Part shown: in pieces, positions 44,024 to 52,355 of the stretch
Numbering within the stretch: the stretch's first letter is position 1
How the letters are laid out: the number at the start of each line of letters is the position of its first letter
Assembly (NCBI GenBank): GCA_965221105.1
Contig: OZ244871.1
Location: forward strand, 744,001 to 808,000
Origin: GM7GCV1 sp965221105
Lineage (GTDB): Bacteria; Pseudomonadota; Gammaproteobacteria; Pseudomonadales; GM7GCV1
Direction of reading: 5' to 3'
Length of the DNA stretch: 64,000 nt
Notes under the pieces: model-generated
Seen by the model: only the letters and a program-made list of their open reading frames with translations
Told to the model about the DNA's origin: nothing
Databases searched by the model: none
Program-made: the position numbers and the translations under genes

Positions 44024-45263
44024 AGACGTTTTCCTTTTGCTCGCGTTTCTTTGCACCTGGACCTTTCCCTGTCCCGGGATGTGCATCGTGAGCACCAACC
44101 AACGTCAGATACTTTTTAGGCACAGCCTTAGGCTTTTCAGGCGGAGGACAGTCATTTCTCTTTTCAGGAATGAGCTTAAGCTGCTTGCGTACACGTTCAC
44201 CAAAAAACTGTCGGCGTATTTCCAACCCAAAAAGTTCGCCAATAGCCGGAGGTACCGCATTGCCGATTTGCTTATGAGCTTCCCGTCGATCACCAGCAAA
44301 CTGATAATCATCCGGGAAAGTTTGAAGACGGGCGAGTTCTCTAACCGATAGCAATCTTCCCTTCCAGTGAAAAGGGCCAGTTGCCGGACCTGGTTGTGCT
44401 TGAATTGTCCAGCTAGGCTTGTCTTTAGCCAGCTTTAGGAGAAACGACCAAAAACGTGTTCGCCAACCAAACAGGGGTAATCCACCCGATTGTTCTGTGT
44501 GCCACTGGTAGTTTTGCCCTTCAGGTATGGTTGGCAATAAATCGCCCCATTTCCCAGATGGCTTAACGTCATCAGGCCAAATATCGACATCCAAATCACC
44601 AATAGCATCCCAAACAGTTCTGTAGGGGCTTTTTGTTTCTTTTGTTATGGATGGATCGAAGTGTGTAGGAGCAGGAAGGCCGAACCGGGTGCCATCTCTA
44701 CTTGCAATGATAAATACCCGCTCCCGCGACTGCGGCACGCCGTAATCAGCGGCATTAACTGCTATCACGTGAGGTTTGTAGCTCGTTTTCTTATCCCCGT
44801 TAATCCTGTTCAATTCATTTTCTAAAAGTTTTAAGCCTTCGTCTTTATCCGAATAGGCTATCCCCTTAACATTTTCGAGCAGAATAACTTGTGGCAGAGC
44901 TTCGCGAACAAATTCAAGATAGGCTTTCAATGTCTTGGCGCGAGGATCTGACAACCGCTCAGTATCGCCTGTCACCCAGTAGCCCGATTTTGAGAAGGGT
45001 TGGCAAGGTGGTCCGCCAGCGAGTAGCGTAAGCTCCCTCGGCTTTAGACCGGATTGTTTCAATAATTGACCTGGTGTTAACGCGTGAATATCTCCGGGAC
45101 AAGCTAGTTTCCACTTTGGATGGTTCAGGGTGAGCGTTTGCTGCGCGATATGATCGATCTCAACGCATAGTTTGTTGGTAAAGCCTGCCGTACCCAGCCC
45201 AATATCTAGCCCTCCGGCACCGCTGAATAGCGAAATCATTGTTTTGATAGGCTTCTTACTCAC
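44016..45263 (-). CDS. drmMII: DISARM DrmMII: C5-cytosine DNA methyltransferase
   Basis: 415 aa with the ordered C5-methylase motifs: FSGAGGLDIGLGTAGF (I, SAM binding, near residue 13), GGPPCQPFSKSG (IV, catalytic Cys near 86), LLENVKGIAY (VI, near 128), QSRERVFIIAS (VIII, near 178) and KQIGNAVPPAIGELFG (X, near 330). It should protect self DNA. Class 2 DISARM normally carries this type and class 1 the adenine type; here both are present. The start overlaps the small regulator gene by 4 bp (ATGA). Confidence 0.92.
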   Translation of the reverse strand: MSKKPIKTMISLFSGAGGLDIGLGTAGFTNKLCVEIDHIAQQTLTLNHPKWKLACPGDIHALTPGQLLKQSGLKPRELTLLAGGPPCQPFSKSGYWVTGDTERLSDPRAKTLKAYLEFVREALPQVILLENVKGIAYSDKDEGLKLLENELNRINGDKKTSYKPHVIAVNAADYGVPQSRERVFIIASRDGTRFGLPAPTHFDPSITKETKSPYRTVWDAIGDLDVDIWPDDVKPSGKWGDLLPTIPEGQNYQWHTEQSGGLPLFGWRTRFWSFLLKLAKDKPSWTIQAQPGPATGPFHWKGRLLSVRELARLQTFPDDYQFAGDRREAHKQIGNAVPPAIGELFGLEIRRQFFGERVRKQLKLIPEKRNDCPPPEKPKAVPKKYLTLVGAHDAHPGTGKGPGAKKREQKENVYA

Positions 45264-45490
45264 AAATGATTCTCGTTTTTTTGGTATTCCAGTAGTTCAC
45301 CAACGGAAATTGAAAGATATTCACAAAGTGTGTTGATCGTTTCTAAGTCGACACGCACCAGCGTTTCATGGTACATCCTGGTTAGTGTCCCCCGGTTGAT
45401 TCCAGTGTCTCTGGCGACATCTGAAATTTTGAGCTTTCGCTCACCCAACACCCTAGAGAGGTGACACTTTATCATCGGGATATCGCCCAA
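45260..45490 (-). CDS. Small Xre-type regulator heading the drmMII-drmA-drmB-drmC operon
   Basis: At most 76 aa; the likely start is the internal ATG of MIKCHLSRVLGE at 45475. The helix-turn-helix reads KISDVARDTGINRGTLTRMY, and the C-terminal helix is LETINTLCEYLSISVGELLEY, as in HTH_26/YozG-like proteins. It is the first gene of the minus-strand DISARM operon and is coupled to drmMII by a 4-bp overlap. It may act like a restriction-modification controller protein, delaying the effector genes until methylation is complete. That role is inferred. Confidence 0.8.
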   Translation of the reverse strand: MGDIPMIKCHLSRVLGERKLKISDVARDTGINRGTLTRMYHETLVRVDLETINTLCEYLSISVGELLEYQKNENHL

Positions 45491-45529
45491 ATTGCTCTAC
45501 AGAAGATCATTTTTTGCTTTATACGCTAC

Positions 45530-45557
45530 ATATTACACCATTATGCCGTCTGGGCAA
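45530..45557 (-). promoter_or_regulatory. Candidate promoter of the minus-strand DISARM operon
   Basis: On the minus strand TTGCCC (45557-45552), a 16-bp spacer, and TAATAT (45535-45530) lie about 40 bp before the regulator gene. It is the best sigma-70-like pair in the 210-bp gap. Confidence 0.4.
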
Positions 45558-45700
45558 GAAGTTCATCGCCGTGGGTCGCTAGATATAACAATTCCTCATG
45601 TTTTCTTCTTTTCTGCAGTCCTTTGAGCTTCCGACACCAGCCCATAACCAACGCACCAGCATGATTGGGGCCTCACCGCATTCACCATGATTCACTTTCC

Positions 45701-47992
45701 TTAACTACCACGCATGGTAATAATCTTCCCACCAGCATTTTCGATCGCGTCAAAAACCAAGTCCCGAACATTACTCAAGAACTCCGAAGACTGAGGCGTC
45801 AACTCGATACCGGGTATTGGTGCAGCGGTTTGGTAGATGTTTCGAACATCGCGTGCGCGATCATACGAAGACCCTCTGCCAGCATGCTCGAAGGCACGCG
45901 ACCAATCGATTAAGTGCTCCTGGATCAATCGTTCCATCGCCAACGAATGCAGGGACTGGAACACCTCACTGCGAACAACATCGATCGCCTCGGACTCCTC
46001 CTCTTCGTTATTACCATGGGGATCCCACTGCACGGGTTTATCGAGAAAGCGGGAAATCCCCTCACTGAGGCGGGCGATCAATTCTGCGACCGGTCTCAGG
46101 TAGTCGTACTCCACACCCCCCATCCTTGCGACACGCCTCGTCAACGCCTTGATACGGGTCCAGTGTTCCTTCGAGACGCTCTCTTGATACTGGTAACCAA
46201 GTCTGGCGTTCCATAACGACTGGAATTCCTGTGTCGCCGCTTGCACCGCAAACGACAGACTCGCGGGATCGTAAACCGGTGCAGCTGCCGGCGGCTCGAA
46301 GGGTTCGATAGCACTGCGGAAAAAATTCACCAGAGCGCCGAGTTGTGAGAAAACCCCTTTTGGGATCTTTGAAGCAGGCTTGTCCAGCGCGCCTAGCATG
46401 AAGCACCGGCTGTACAGGTGCCCTTCCATGCTATTGATCACGGAATCGCCCACCGTCGTACGCATGTTGCTAAGCGCGTTCTTCACCGAAGCCAAAACAT
46501 GATCGCGTCGATCTGCAAAGCCGGAGAAATTGACGCCTTTAACCTGATCGAAATGGGTAAACGCTACGGCCAATTTGTCCTGGTGGCCACTGGTTGCAAC
46601 TGAACGTACTACAGAAAGAGACCAAGGCTGCATGGGTTGCTCGGCGTTATCAACGAGGAGAATAACATCAGCCATCTGGTATCGACTGGTGAAGTGCGTG
46701 GACACATCCGCCACCGTTTCGGACACATGTCCCAAGCCTTCTCCATCCATGAGCACCAGCCCCCTTGTCTCGCCAATTGCCTCGGCAAAGAACGGACCGC
46801 GAACCCGCACACCTTGCACGAAGGGTGTCAGTAATCGCCCGAATGCTGGCGCATAGTTGCTCGAAAACCAACGAACTTGATTGATGAAATCTTCCCTATC
46901 GGCAGATTCGAACGTCCATCTCTCGGGCCATTTTCCCTTTCGCTTGAGTTCGCCGGCCGTCAGGTAGTCAAACCGTTTCAAGACCTGATCGATGATGTCT
47001 TCGATGAGAGCATCGTAGCCTGGCATTTTTTCGAGGATTTCCTCAAAGTAATCCAATACCAAGTCGAGATCCTCTCCCTTGAGGCGCAATACATCTTCAC
47101 CCCACTCTTCCGAGACCTTGGCTATGGCGACTTCTGCTATCTCTCTGATGCGCTTGGCATACTCCGAGAGTTTCTCCTGCATCTCTCGGCGCTCATCAGC
47201 TGATGGGTAGGCACCCTCTTCTGAGACTTGTTCAGATTCTGTTTCAGATTGCTCCTCTACGTCATCGAAACCCCAGTCGTCATCGTCTGCCTGAATCTCC
47301 TGCTCGGACCAAGACCCCAAGATATAGCCCAACCGAAAGCGCTGATCCCTATGGTTGAGCAACTCCTTGACGACCTTCTCATCTGATTCACCCCGCCAGA
47401 CAGCCTTGCAGGCCTCGTCGATTGATTCCTGGGTATAGGTCCGCACGGTTCCTTCGGGGAAGAAGGTCACGACAGACTGAAAATCACCATAATCCGTAAT
47501 GACCTCGATATCCGATACGGTGGTTTTGCCAGTGGAGGTCGATGGGAAACGATCTTTTTCCGGATGGGAGCCGATCATGAGTCTTAATAACGATGTCTTG
47601 CCTGCTCCGGTGGTCCCAAGGAATAGCACCTTGGTGAAGCCTTCTTCTGCAGACGGAATCGGGATTACTTCATCTCTGGCCTTCCAGGGATCAAGGTGTG
47701 CATCAGCCACCATGGGATCATAAAAACCATCGACTATTACCTTGGCAAACTGACGTTCTGCCCGTCCTTTCTGGCTAAGACTCCAATACGATTCATCGCC
47801 GAGAAGCACGTTCATTTCGCTGACGAGCTTGTCTGCTTCCGCTTCGTCCGTGGTTCCCAGACCTCTTCTCACCTTGATTCCGCTGCTGCTGCGCGGATCT
47901 TTCTTTACAACAGGATGACGGAAGGTAACCGCCCAGGCACTTCTACCCTGCGAACGAGTTTTTGAAGCCGAATATCGTTGTTTCACCATCAC
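45701..47992 (-). CDS. Large P-loop GTPase of unknown function
   Basis: 763 aa. The N-terminal 90 residues (SAWAVTFRHPVVKK, VRRGLGTTDEAEADKLVSEM) recall the arm/AP2-like DNA-binding start of tyrosine recombinases. A GTPase-like domain follows: G1 GTTGAGKTSLL at residues 126-136, G3 LMDGEGLG near 415, and a G4-like THFDQ near 479. A long helical insert splits the domain (about 200-380) and includes a very acidic stretch (DDDDWGFDDVEEQSETESE, near 236). A helical C-terminal third follows. I do not recognise a named family. It lies between DISARM and a Xre regulator in the island, so a defence or element-maintenance role is plausible but unproven. Confidence 0.75.
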   Translation of the reverse strand: MMVKQRYSASKTRSQGRSAWAVTFRHPVVKKDPRSSSGIKVRRGLGTTDEAEADKLVSEMNVLLGDESYWSLSQKGRAERQFAKVIVDGFYDPMVADAHLDPWKARDEVIPIPSAEEGFTKVLFLGTTGAGKTSLLRLMIGSHPEKDRFPSTSTGKTTVSDIEVITDYGDFQSVVTFFPEGTVRTYTQESIDEACKAVWRGESDEKVVKELLNHRDQRFRLGYILGSWSEQEIQADDDDWGFDDVEEQSETESEQVSEEGAYPSADERREMQEKLSEYAKRIREIAEVAIAKVSEEWGEDVLRLKGEDLDLVLDYFEEILEKMPGYDALIEDIIDQVLKRFDYLTAGELKRKGKWPERWTFESADREDFINQVRWFSSNYAPAFGRLLTPFVQGVRVRGPFFAEAIGETRGLVLMDGEGLGHVSETVADVSTHFTSRYQMADVILLVDNAEQPMQPWSLSVVRSVATSGHQDKLAVAFTHFDQVKGVNFSGFADRRDHVLASVKNALSNMRTTVGDSVINSMEGHLYSRCFMLGALDKPASKIPKGVFSQLGALVNFFRSAIEPFEPPAAAPVYDPASLSFAVQAATQEFQSLWNARLGYQYQESVSKEHWTRIKALTRRVARMGGVEYDYLRPVAELIARLSEGISRFLDKPVQWDPHGNNEEEESEAIDVVRSEVFQSLHSLAMERLIQEHLIDWSRAFEHAGRGSSYDRARDVRNIYQTAAPIPGIELTPQSSEFLSNVRDLVFDAIENAGGKIITMRGS

Positions 47993-48101
47993 CGTCTCCT
48001 CTGGGGCCAGCCGCCTATCGTTGTTCCACGTTGCCGCGGCTTCATCGAACCCTGAGCCACTAAAATTCTCTGAAATTGTGGGTCTTGATTCTAAATAATT
48101 C

Positions 48102-48119
48102 GTGTACTATATAGTACAC
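48102..48119. promoter_or_regulatory. Perfect 18-bp palindromic operator of the Xre gene
   Basis: GTGTACTATATAGTACAC is its own reverse complement and ends directly before ATG 48120. TTGATT (48085) and TATATA inside the palindrome form a promoter with 17-bp spacing. Transcription would begin at or within a few bases of the ATG, giving an essentially leaderless mRNA. Autorepression by the Xre protein is the natural reading. Confidence 0.75.
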
Positions 48120-48470
48120 ATGACATTCGGAGAATACATCCGTGAACATCGCGAGGCCCTGAAGTCAGAGGATCGGCGGTTTTCGGTACGGCAGGTCGCT
48201 CAGCGAATCGGTGTGGAGCCCGCCTATCTCAGCAAGATAGAACGCGGGGATGTGGCGCCACCGTCGGAGGCGAAGATCCGGGCATTGGCCGAGGAGCTTG
48301 GCGAAGACCCGGATGTGCTGCTGGCAATGGCCGGGAAGGTATCGACGGATTTACAGGAGATCATTCGCAAGCGGCCGCAACTGTTCGCTGACCTGATCCG
48401 CCAGCTCAAATCCGCACCGGATCACGCCCTGTTGCGTATTGCCCGGGATGTCCGTGATGGCGACTGGTAA
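48120..48470 (+). CDS. Xre-family transcriptional regulator
   Basis: About 116 aa from ATG 48120 (MTFGEYIREHREALKSED). A GTG at 48102 would place the palindrome inside the gene, so it is less likely. The helix-turn-helix FSVRQVAQRIGVEPAYLSKIERG is at residues 22-44. RALAEELGEDPDVLLAMAGKV is a conserved follow-on helix, and a C-terminal helical tail follows. It is divergent from the GTPase gene and 34 bp before the next gene, so it may regulate both as well as itself. Confidence 0.85.
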   Translation: MTFGEYIREHREALKSEDRRFSVRQVAQRIGVEPAYLSKIERGDVAPPSEAKIRALAEELGEDPDVLLAMAGKVSTDLQEIIRKRPQLFADLIRQLKSAPDHALLRIARDVRDGDW

Positions 48471-48503
48471 CACCTGAATTATTGACTCAGGGGAGAAAAG
48501 ACA

Positions 48504-48830
48504 ATGATCGAACTAATGAACAACCAACTGACCTTCCGGTTTCCGGATGTCCACAAGAAAGCGGTGTGTAGCATCGACTTCCAGCGCACCCTGCGGATCC
48601 CGGATGATAACCGGGAATACCCCCTCCCCCCGGGTTTGGGTCGTTTCCCGGTGGAGCACGTGGATGACTTCGCAGACAACTTGCCTGATACCTGGCAGAC
48701 ACATGGTGGCGTCTTCATACCCATGTATCAGTCAGAGGCGCTGTGGATCAATTTCTCTGGTGACTACCCCTGCGCCGTCAAGATTGACCTTGAGACGGTC
48801 GTGGACTTCAGCGTCGAAGTTTTCCAATAG
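48504..48830 (+). pseudogene. Conserved hypothetical protein, C-terminus lost at a junction
   Basis: A strong ribosome-binding site (AGGGGAG) precedes ATG 48504. The first about 93 residues (LTFRFPDVHKKAVCSIDFQR, TLRIPDDNREYPLPPGLGRF, HGGVFIPMYQSEALWINF) look like a conserved accessory-gene family that usually follows Xre regulators of this kind; function unknown. After YPCAVKI the match ends, and the last 15 codons run antisense through the helicase end. The natural protein should be longer. Confidence 0.6.
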
Positions 48831-50756
48831 CTTCTTGCGAGTATCCTTTAACGTCTCGTCGATGCGTTCCGCCATTTCACTTTGCAGAAACTTAAAGGCC
48901 GTTTCAATTTCTTCCGGTGTACGACAAGTCTGATAAATACCAACTATGCGCTTTTCAAACTCAACACCCGATTCAACTGCGCCCAAAACCTCATCGCTTG
49001 CTCCAAAGACACCGGAAAACAGTTGGAACTTCTCCGACAATAGCTCGTAGACGCGCTGGTCTGCGGCATTGTTCTTGTTCAGGAAATTAATGACGACAAC
49101 GTCGTGCTTTTGACCATATCTATGGCAGCGACCGATACGCTGTTCAATTCGCTGAGGGTTCCACGGTAGATCATAATTTACAACGATTGAGCAAAATTGA
49201 AGGTTAATTCCCTCTGCTGCCGCTTCCGTGGCGATCATGATCTCGGCGTGATGCCGGAATTGGTCAACCAATGCCGCTCGCATATCCGCCGTTCTTGATC
49301 CCGTTACTTTGTCTGAACCGGCGTTTTCTGTAATCCAGTGCTCGTAAATTGATTTCGATTGGCGGTCGGTATTTGATCCGTTAAAAAGAACAAGTTTACC
49401 TTCAAAGCCGTTTTTAAATAGCAGCTCTTGTAAATACTCCTGGGTACGGCGGGATTCGGTAAAGATTATAGCTTTACGAGGACCGTCCAACTCTGCCGCC
49501 TTTTTAAATCCAGCTTCCAAAGCACTCAATAGTGCTTGTCCTTTAGCATTCTCCGTAATGGATACAGCGAGATCTCTGAATTCTTTGAGTTCATCGATCT
49601 CGTGCTTGATTGCCTCTATATCATCATCACTTAGTAACTCAGGTTCCTCGTCTTCACTCCATTCTTCAGCTTCCTCAGCAAACCCGTCAAAGTCACTCGT
49701 GACTTCTTGAATGCTTTCTTCTTCGTTTAGGCTTTGACGAAGGGCTTCATTCTCTTTCAGACTTTTTTCCAGCTTTCGAGCCAGACTGTCTAATGCACCA
49801 GCGATAGCGAATGTAGAGGACGCTAACAGCTTGCGCATGATTAATGTCATTAGTGTGCGTTGGGCTCTTGGTAGCGCGTTCAGTGACGGTCGGCGCAAGT
49901 ATTCGGAAACGAGGTCATAGAGAATCTGCTCGTCTTCGGTTGGGACGAATTCTTGTGTAATCGGAATGCGATTTGTATAGCGAATATATTCCAGAACTTG
50001 TCGGCGAAGTGTGCGGTGACAAATTGGCTTCAATCGTTCTTTCAATTCGCCAAACTGACTATCTCCGGTTAATCGCGCATACTGGGAGCGGAAACTTTTT
50101 ACATCTCCAAAGGCATAATCATCGATCAAACTTACCAAGCCATACAGTTCCATCAGCGAGTTCTGAAGAGGTGTCGCCGTTAAAAGCACTTTCGGCGCAT
50201 TTTCTAAAGCGGCTTTTAAAGTCTTTCCGATCTTATTGTCCGTCCTATAGACGTTTCTAAGTCTGTGTGCTTCGTCAATGACAGCTAAATCCCAGGAAGT
50301 GATCGTTAGTTCATCAGCGTGTCGCGCTGCAAACTGGAATGAACAAATGACAATCGCTGTCTGTTCAAAAGGGTTGCGCACGCCATCCTTGACCATGCGA
50401 TTAAAATTCTTAGCTTCTAAGATCAGGGTGGGGAGATAAAATTTCTCTTCTATCTCCTGTGACCACTGTTTACGTAAGTTGGCGGGCGCCACAATGAGAA
50501 TACGTCTTTTTCCTTCTGACCATTTTTGGGAGAGCAGCAGACCAGCTTCAATAGTTTTGCCTAATCCTACTTCATCGGCCAGAATTGCCCCCTTAGAGAA
50601 CGGAGACTTGAATGCGAATAAAGCCGCTTCGACCTGGTGTGGGTTCAGATCGACTTGAGCATCTAACAATGTACTGGCCAACTTCTCCGAATCACTAGCC
50701 GAATGACGTCGAGACAGCTGGTGGGCGAAAAGCTTCGCGTGATATTCAGTGGTCAT
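48732..50756 (-). pseudogene. SNF2-type helicase, C-terminal part missing
   Basis: 674 codons. Motif I ILADEVGLGKTIEAGLLLSQ is near residue 57, motif II VIDEAHRLRN near 158, LLTATPLQNSLMELYG near 190, and the C-terminal lobe has ATEAAAEGINLQFCSIVVN and PQRIEQRIGRCHRYGQ near 510-550. The protein is normal up to KDTRKKLLENFDAEVHDRLKV and then has about 16 foreign residues before the stop. Relatives continue for some 250 residues, so the 3' end was cut at about 48785. A WYL-domain gene fragment lies upstream in the same direction. The enzymatic core is intact, so it could still be made. Confidence 0.75.
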
Positions 50757-50899
50757 CCTTTACCTTTCTTGCCATTTCTTGGGCTTGTTTGTTGATCCAG
50801 TGTCCGATGACTGACTGATAGAGGAGGTGAAGATTTCAGGATTAAACGAACCTTGGGTGATGTCCTTACATGGTTCACATGTATTAATTACTGACTGCA

Positions 50900-51316
50900 T
50901 CATTCTGAGAATCCCTGACATCCTGGTGCAATAACCAGGTTTTCCACACCATAAAGCGCCTGCCAGTTCTTTAGCCATAAATGGTATTCAACCCCTTCCA
51001 GACTATGATCTTTTGTACAGTCCACATTCCACCGTCTAAGAACATAGCCTGCAGCAGCAGCGCGCACATTTACCTTTAGAACACCATCCTGCATGGCATA
51101 ATCCATTTCGATGGTCTCAGGGTGAGGTAGATTTGGGTGGGCTACCAAATTCATTTCAACGATGCGATTCCACTGAATATCGGCCTCACTAGATTCATGA
51201 TCTTGTGGGCTATCATCAACAACGACTGGATTCGCTATTCGGGTAACCACAAAGTCAATAAATGCCTGGCGGTTGCGGTCGAACGCCCGAACATGCCAAC
51301 GCAAGCCATTGTCCAC
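50900..51316 (-). pseudogene. WYL-domain regulator, N-terminus cut by the 1,040-bp repeat
   Basis: The frame reads RWHVRAFDRNRQAFIDFVVT near its start, a WYL-type ligand-binding segment, then VLRRWNVDCTKDHSLEG and LYGVENLVIAPG, typical of the WYL C-terminal extension. The N-terminal winged helix is missing: the sequence enters the repeat at 51316. WYL proteins often regulate defence operons. The 143 bp between it and the helicase hold no gene. Confidence 0.7.
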
Positions 51317-51376
51317 ATTGGTTGCTCTGTGGCATCATCGTTTCCAGTATGAACATCGTAACTACTCATTCGAGAG

Positions 51377-52147
51377 ATGGCACTGAGCAATCCACCCTGG
51401 GGTGAAAAACGCACCGCAAAAGAACTTCTCCCCATGCTCTGCATCCATGTGTCGCCCCGCATCGTACGACAATATATTCCAGACATTCCACCGTGCGTAA
51501 CGCACGATCAACGCTGGTCAACCTTTGTAAGAAACCACGCCGACTCAAACATTGCCTGTGATTTCTTCACAGTAGTAACGATCACTTTCCAAATACGCTT
51601 TGTTTTTATCGTTATTGAGCATCGCACACGACGTATTTTGCATTTTAGTGTGACGGCACACCCTACGGCTCCGCGGACATTGCACCAATTACGTGAAGCG
51701 ATACCAGCCGGCCATCACTACCAATATCTTATCCATGACCCTGATTGTATTTTTTTATCAGCACTGGATCAGTCCCTTGCCAACATGGGCGTGGAGGTAT
51801 TGTTAACGCTCTATCGAGCTCCGCAAGCCAATTGCATATGCGAGCGAGTGATAGGTGCTGTTCTGCGAGAATGCCTTGATTTCTTTATTCCACTCACCAC
51901 CAGACACTTGCTGGGCACCTTGAAAACATGGGCGATCCATTACAATCGCGGCAGACCGCACGCTAGCATTGACCCTTCAATTCCTGACCCGCCAGATCAT
52001 CTTCCGGCGAGTCCTCAAACTCGTCACCACATTATTCCGGAGCATTGGCAGACGCCAAAGCAATACCTATCTGAATGCACTCGAGAAACGCTTTGGCTGG
52101 TTGGCGGAAAATCCGAAATCAGGCACCCACCGCACGGATGTTGCTGA
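51377..52147 (+). pseudogene. Integrase-core (rve) transposase, truncated, copy 2
   Basis: Same 256-residue translation as the frame at 28019, including the catalytic Asp, Asp and Glu segments and the missing N-terminal half. Confidence 0.7.
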
Positions 52148-52274
52148 AGGCTATTACAGTTTCCCCCGGGGAGAATATGTTGTCTTCCGCATGATGGGAG
52201 AGAAAGGCATAGATATAATCGGCATCCCGCACAGGGAGATGAACATCATCGTCACTTATTGTCTACCTGACTGA
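52035..52274 (+). pseudogene. ParE/RelE-type toxin C-terminal part, copy 2
   Basis: Same sequence as 28677-28916: ParE-like from GRRQSNTYLNALEKRF to IDIIGIPHREMN, without its N-terminus. Confidence 0.65.
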
Positions 52275-52343
52275 ACAATCGGGTGTAAGGTGATGTCCCT
52301 GCTATTGCCAACCAGTGCAAGACATTGCCTGCACCAGCGCCGG

Positions 52344-52355
52344 TCACTCCCACTC
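52344..52355 (-). other. Candidate attachment site at the guaA 3' end
   Basis: The minus strand GAGTGGGAGTGA encodes Glu-Trp-Glu-stop of GuaA and is repeated at 28986-28997. An integrating island would keep guaA intact by carrying this segment. Confidence 0.75.

Larger units (their letters stand above)
51316..52355. repeat. 1,040-bp direct repeat, copy 2 (guaA side)
   Basis: Same sequence as 27958-28997. Its right end includes the last 12 bp of guaA; its left end interrupts the WYL gene. Apparent identity means the duplication is recent or kept uniform. Confidence 0.9.

Noticed and set aside
44023..44098. Longer drmA start at 44098
   Set aside because: The extra 25 residues lie deep inside drmMII and look unlike protein sequence; ATG 44023 overlaps the drmMII stop as expected for coupled genes.
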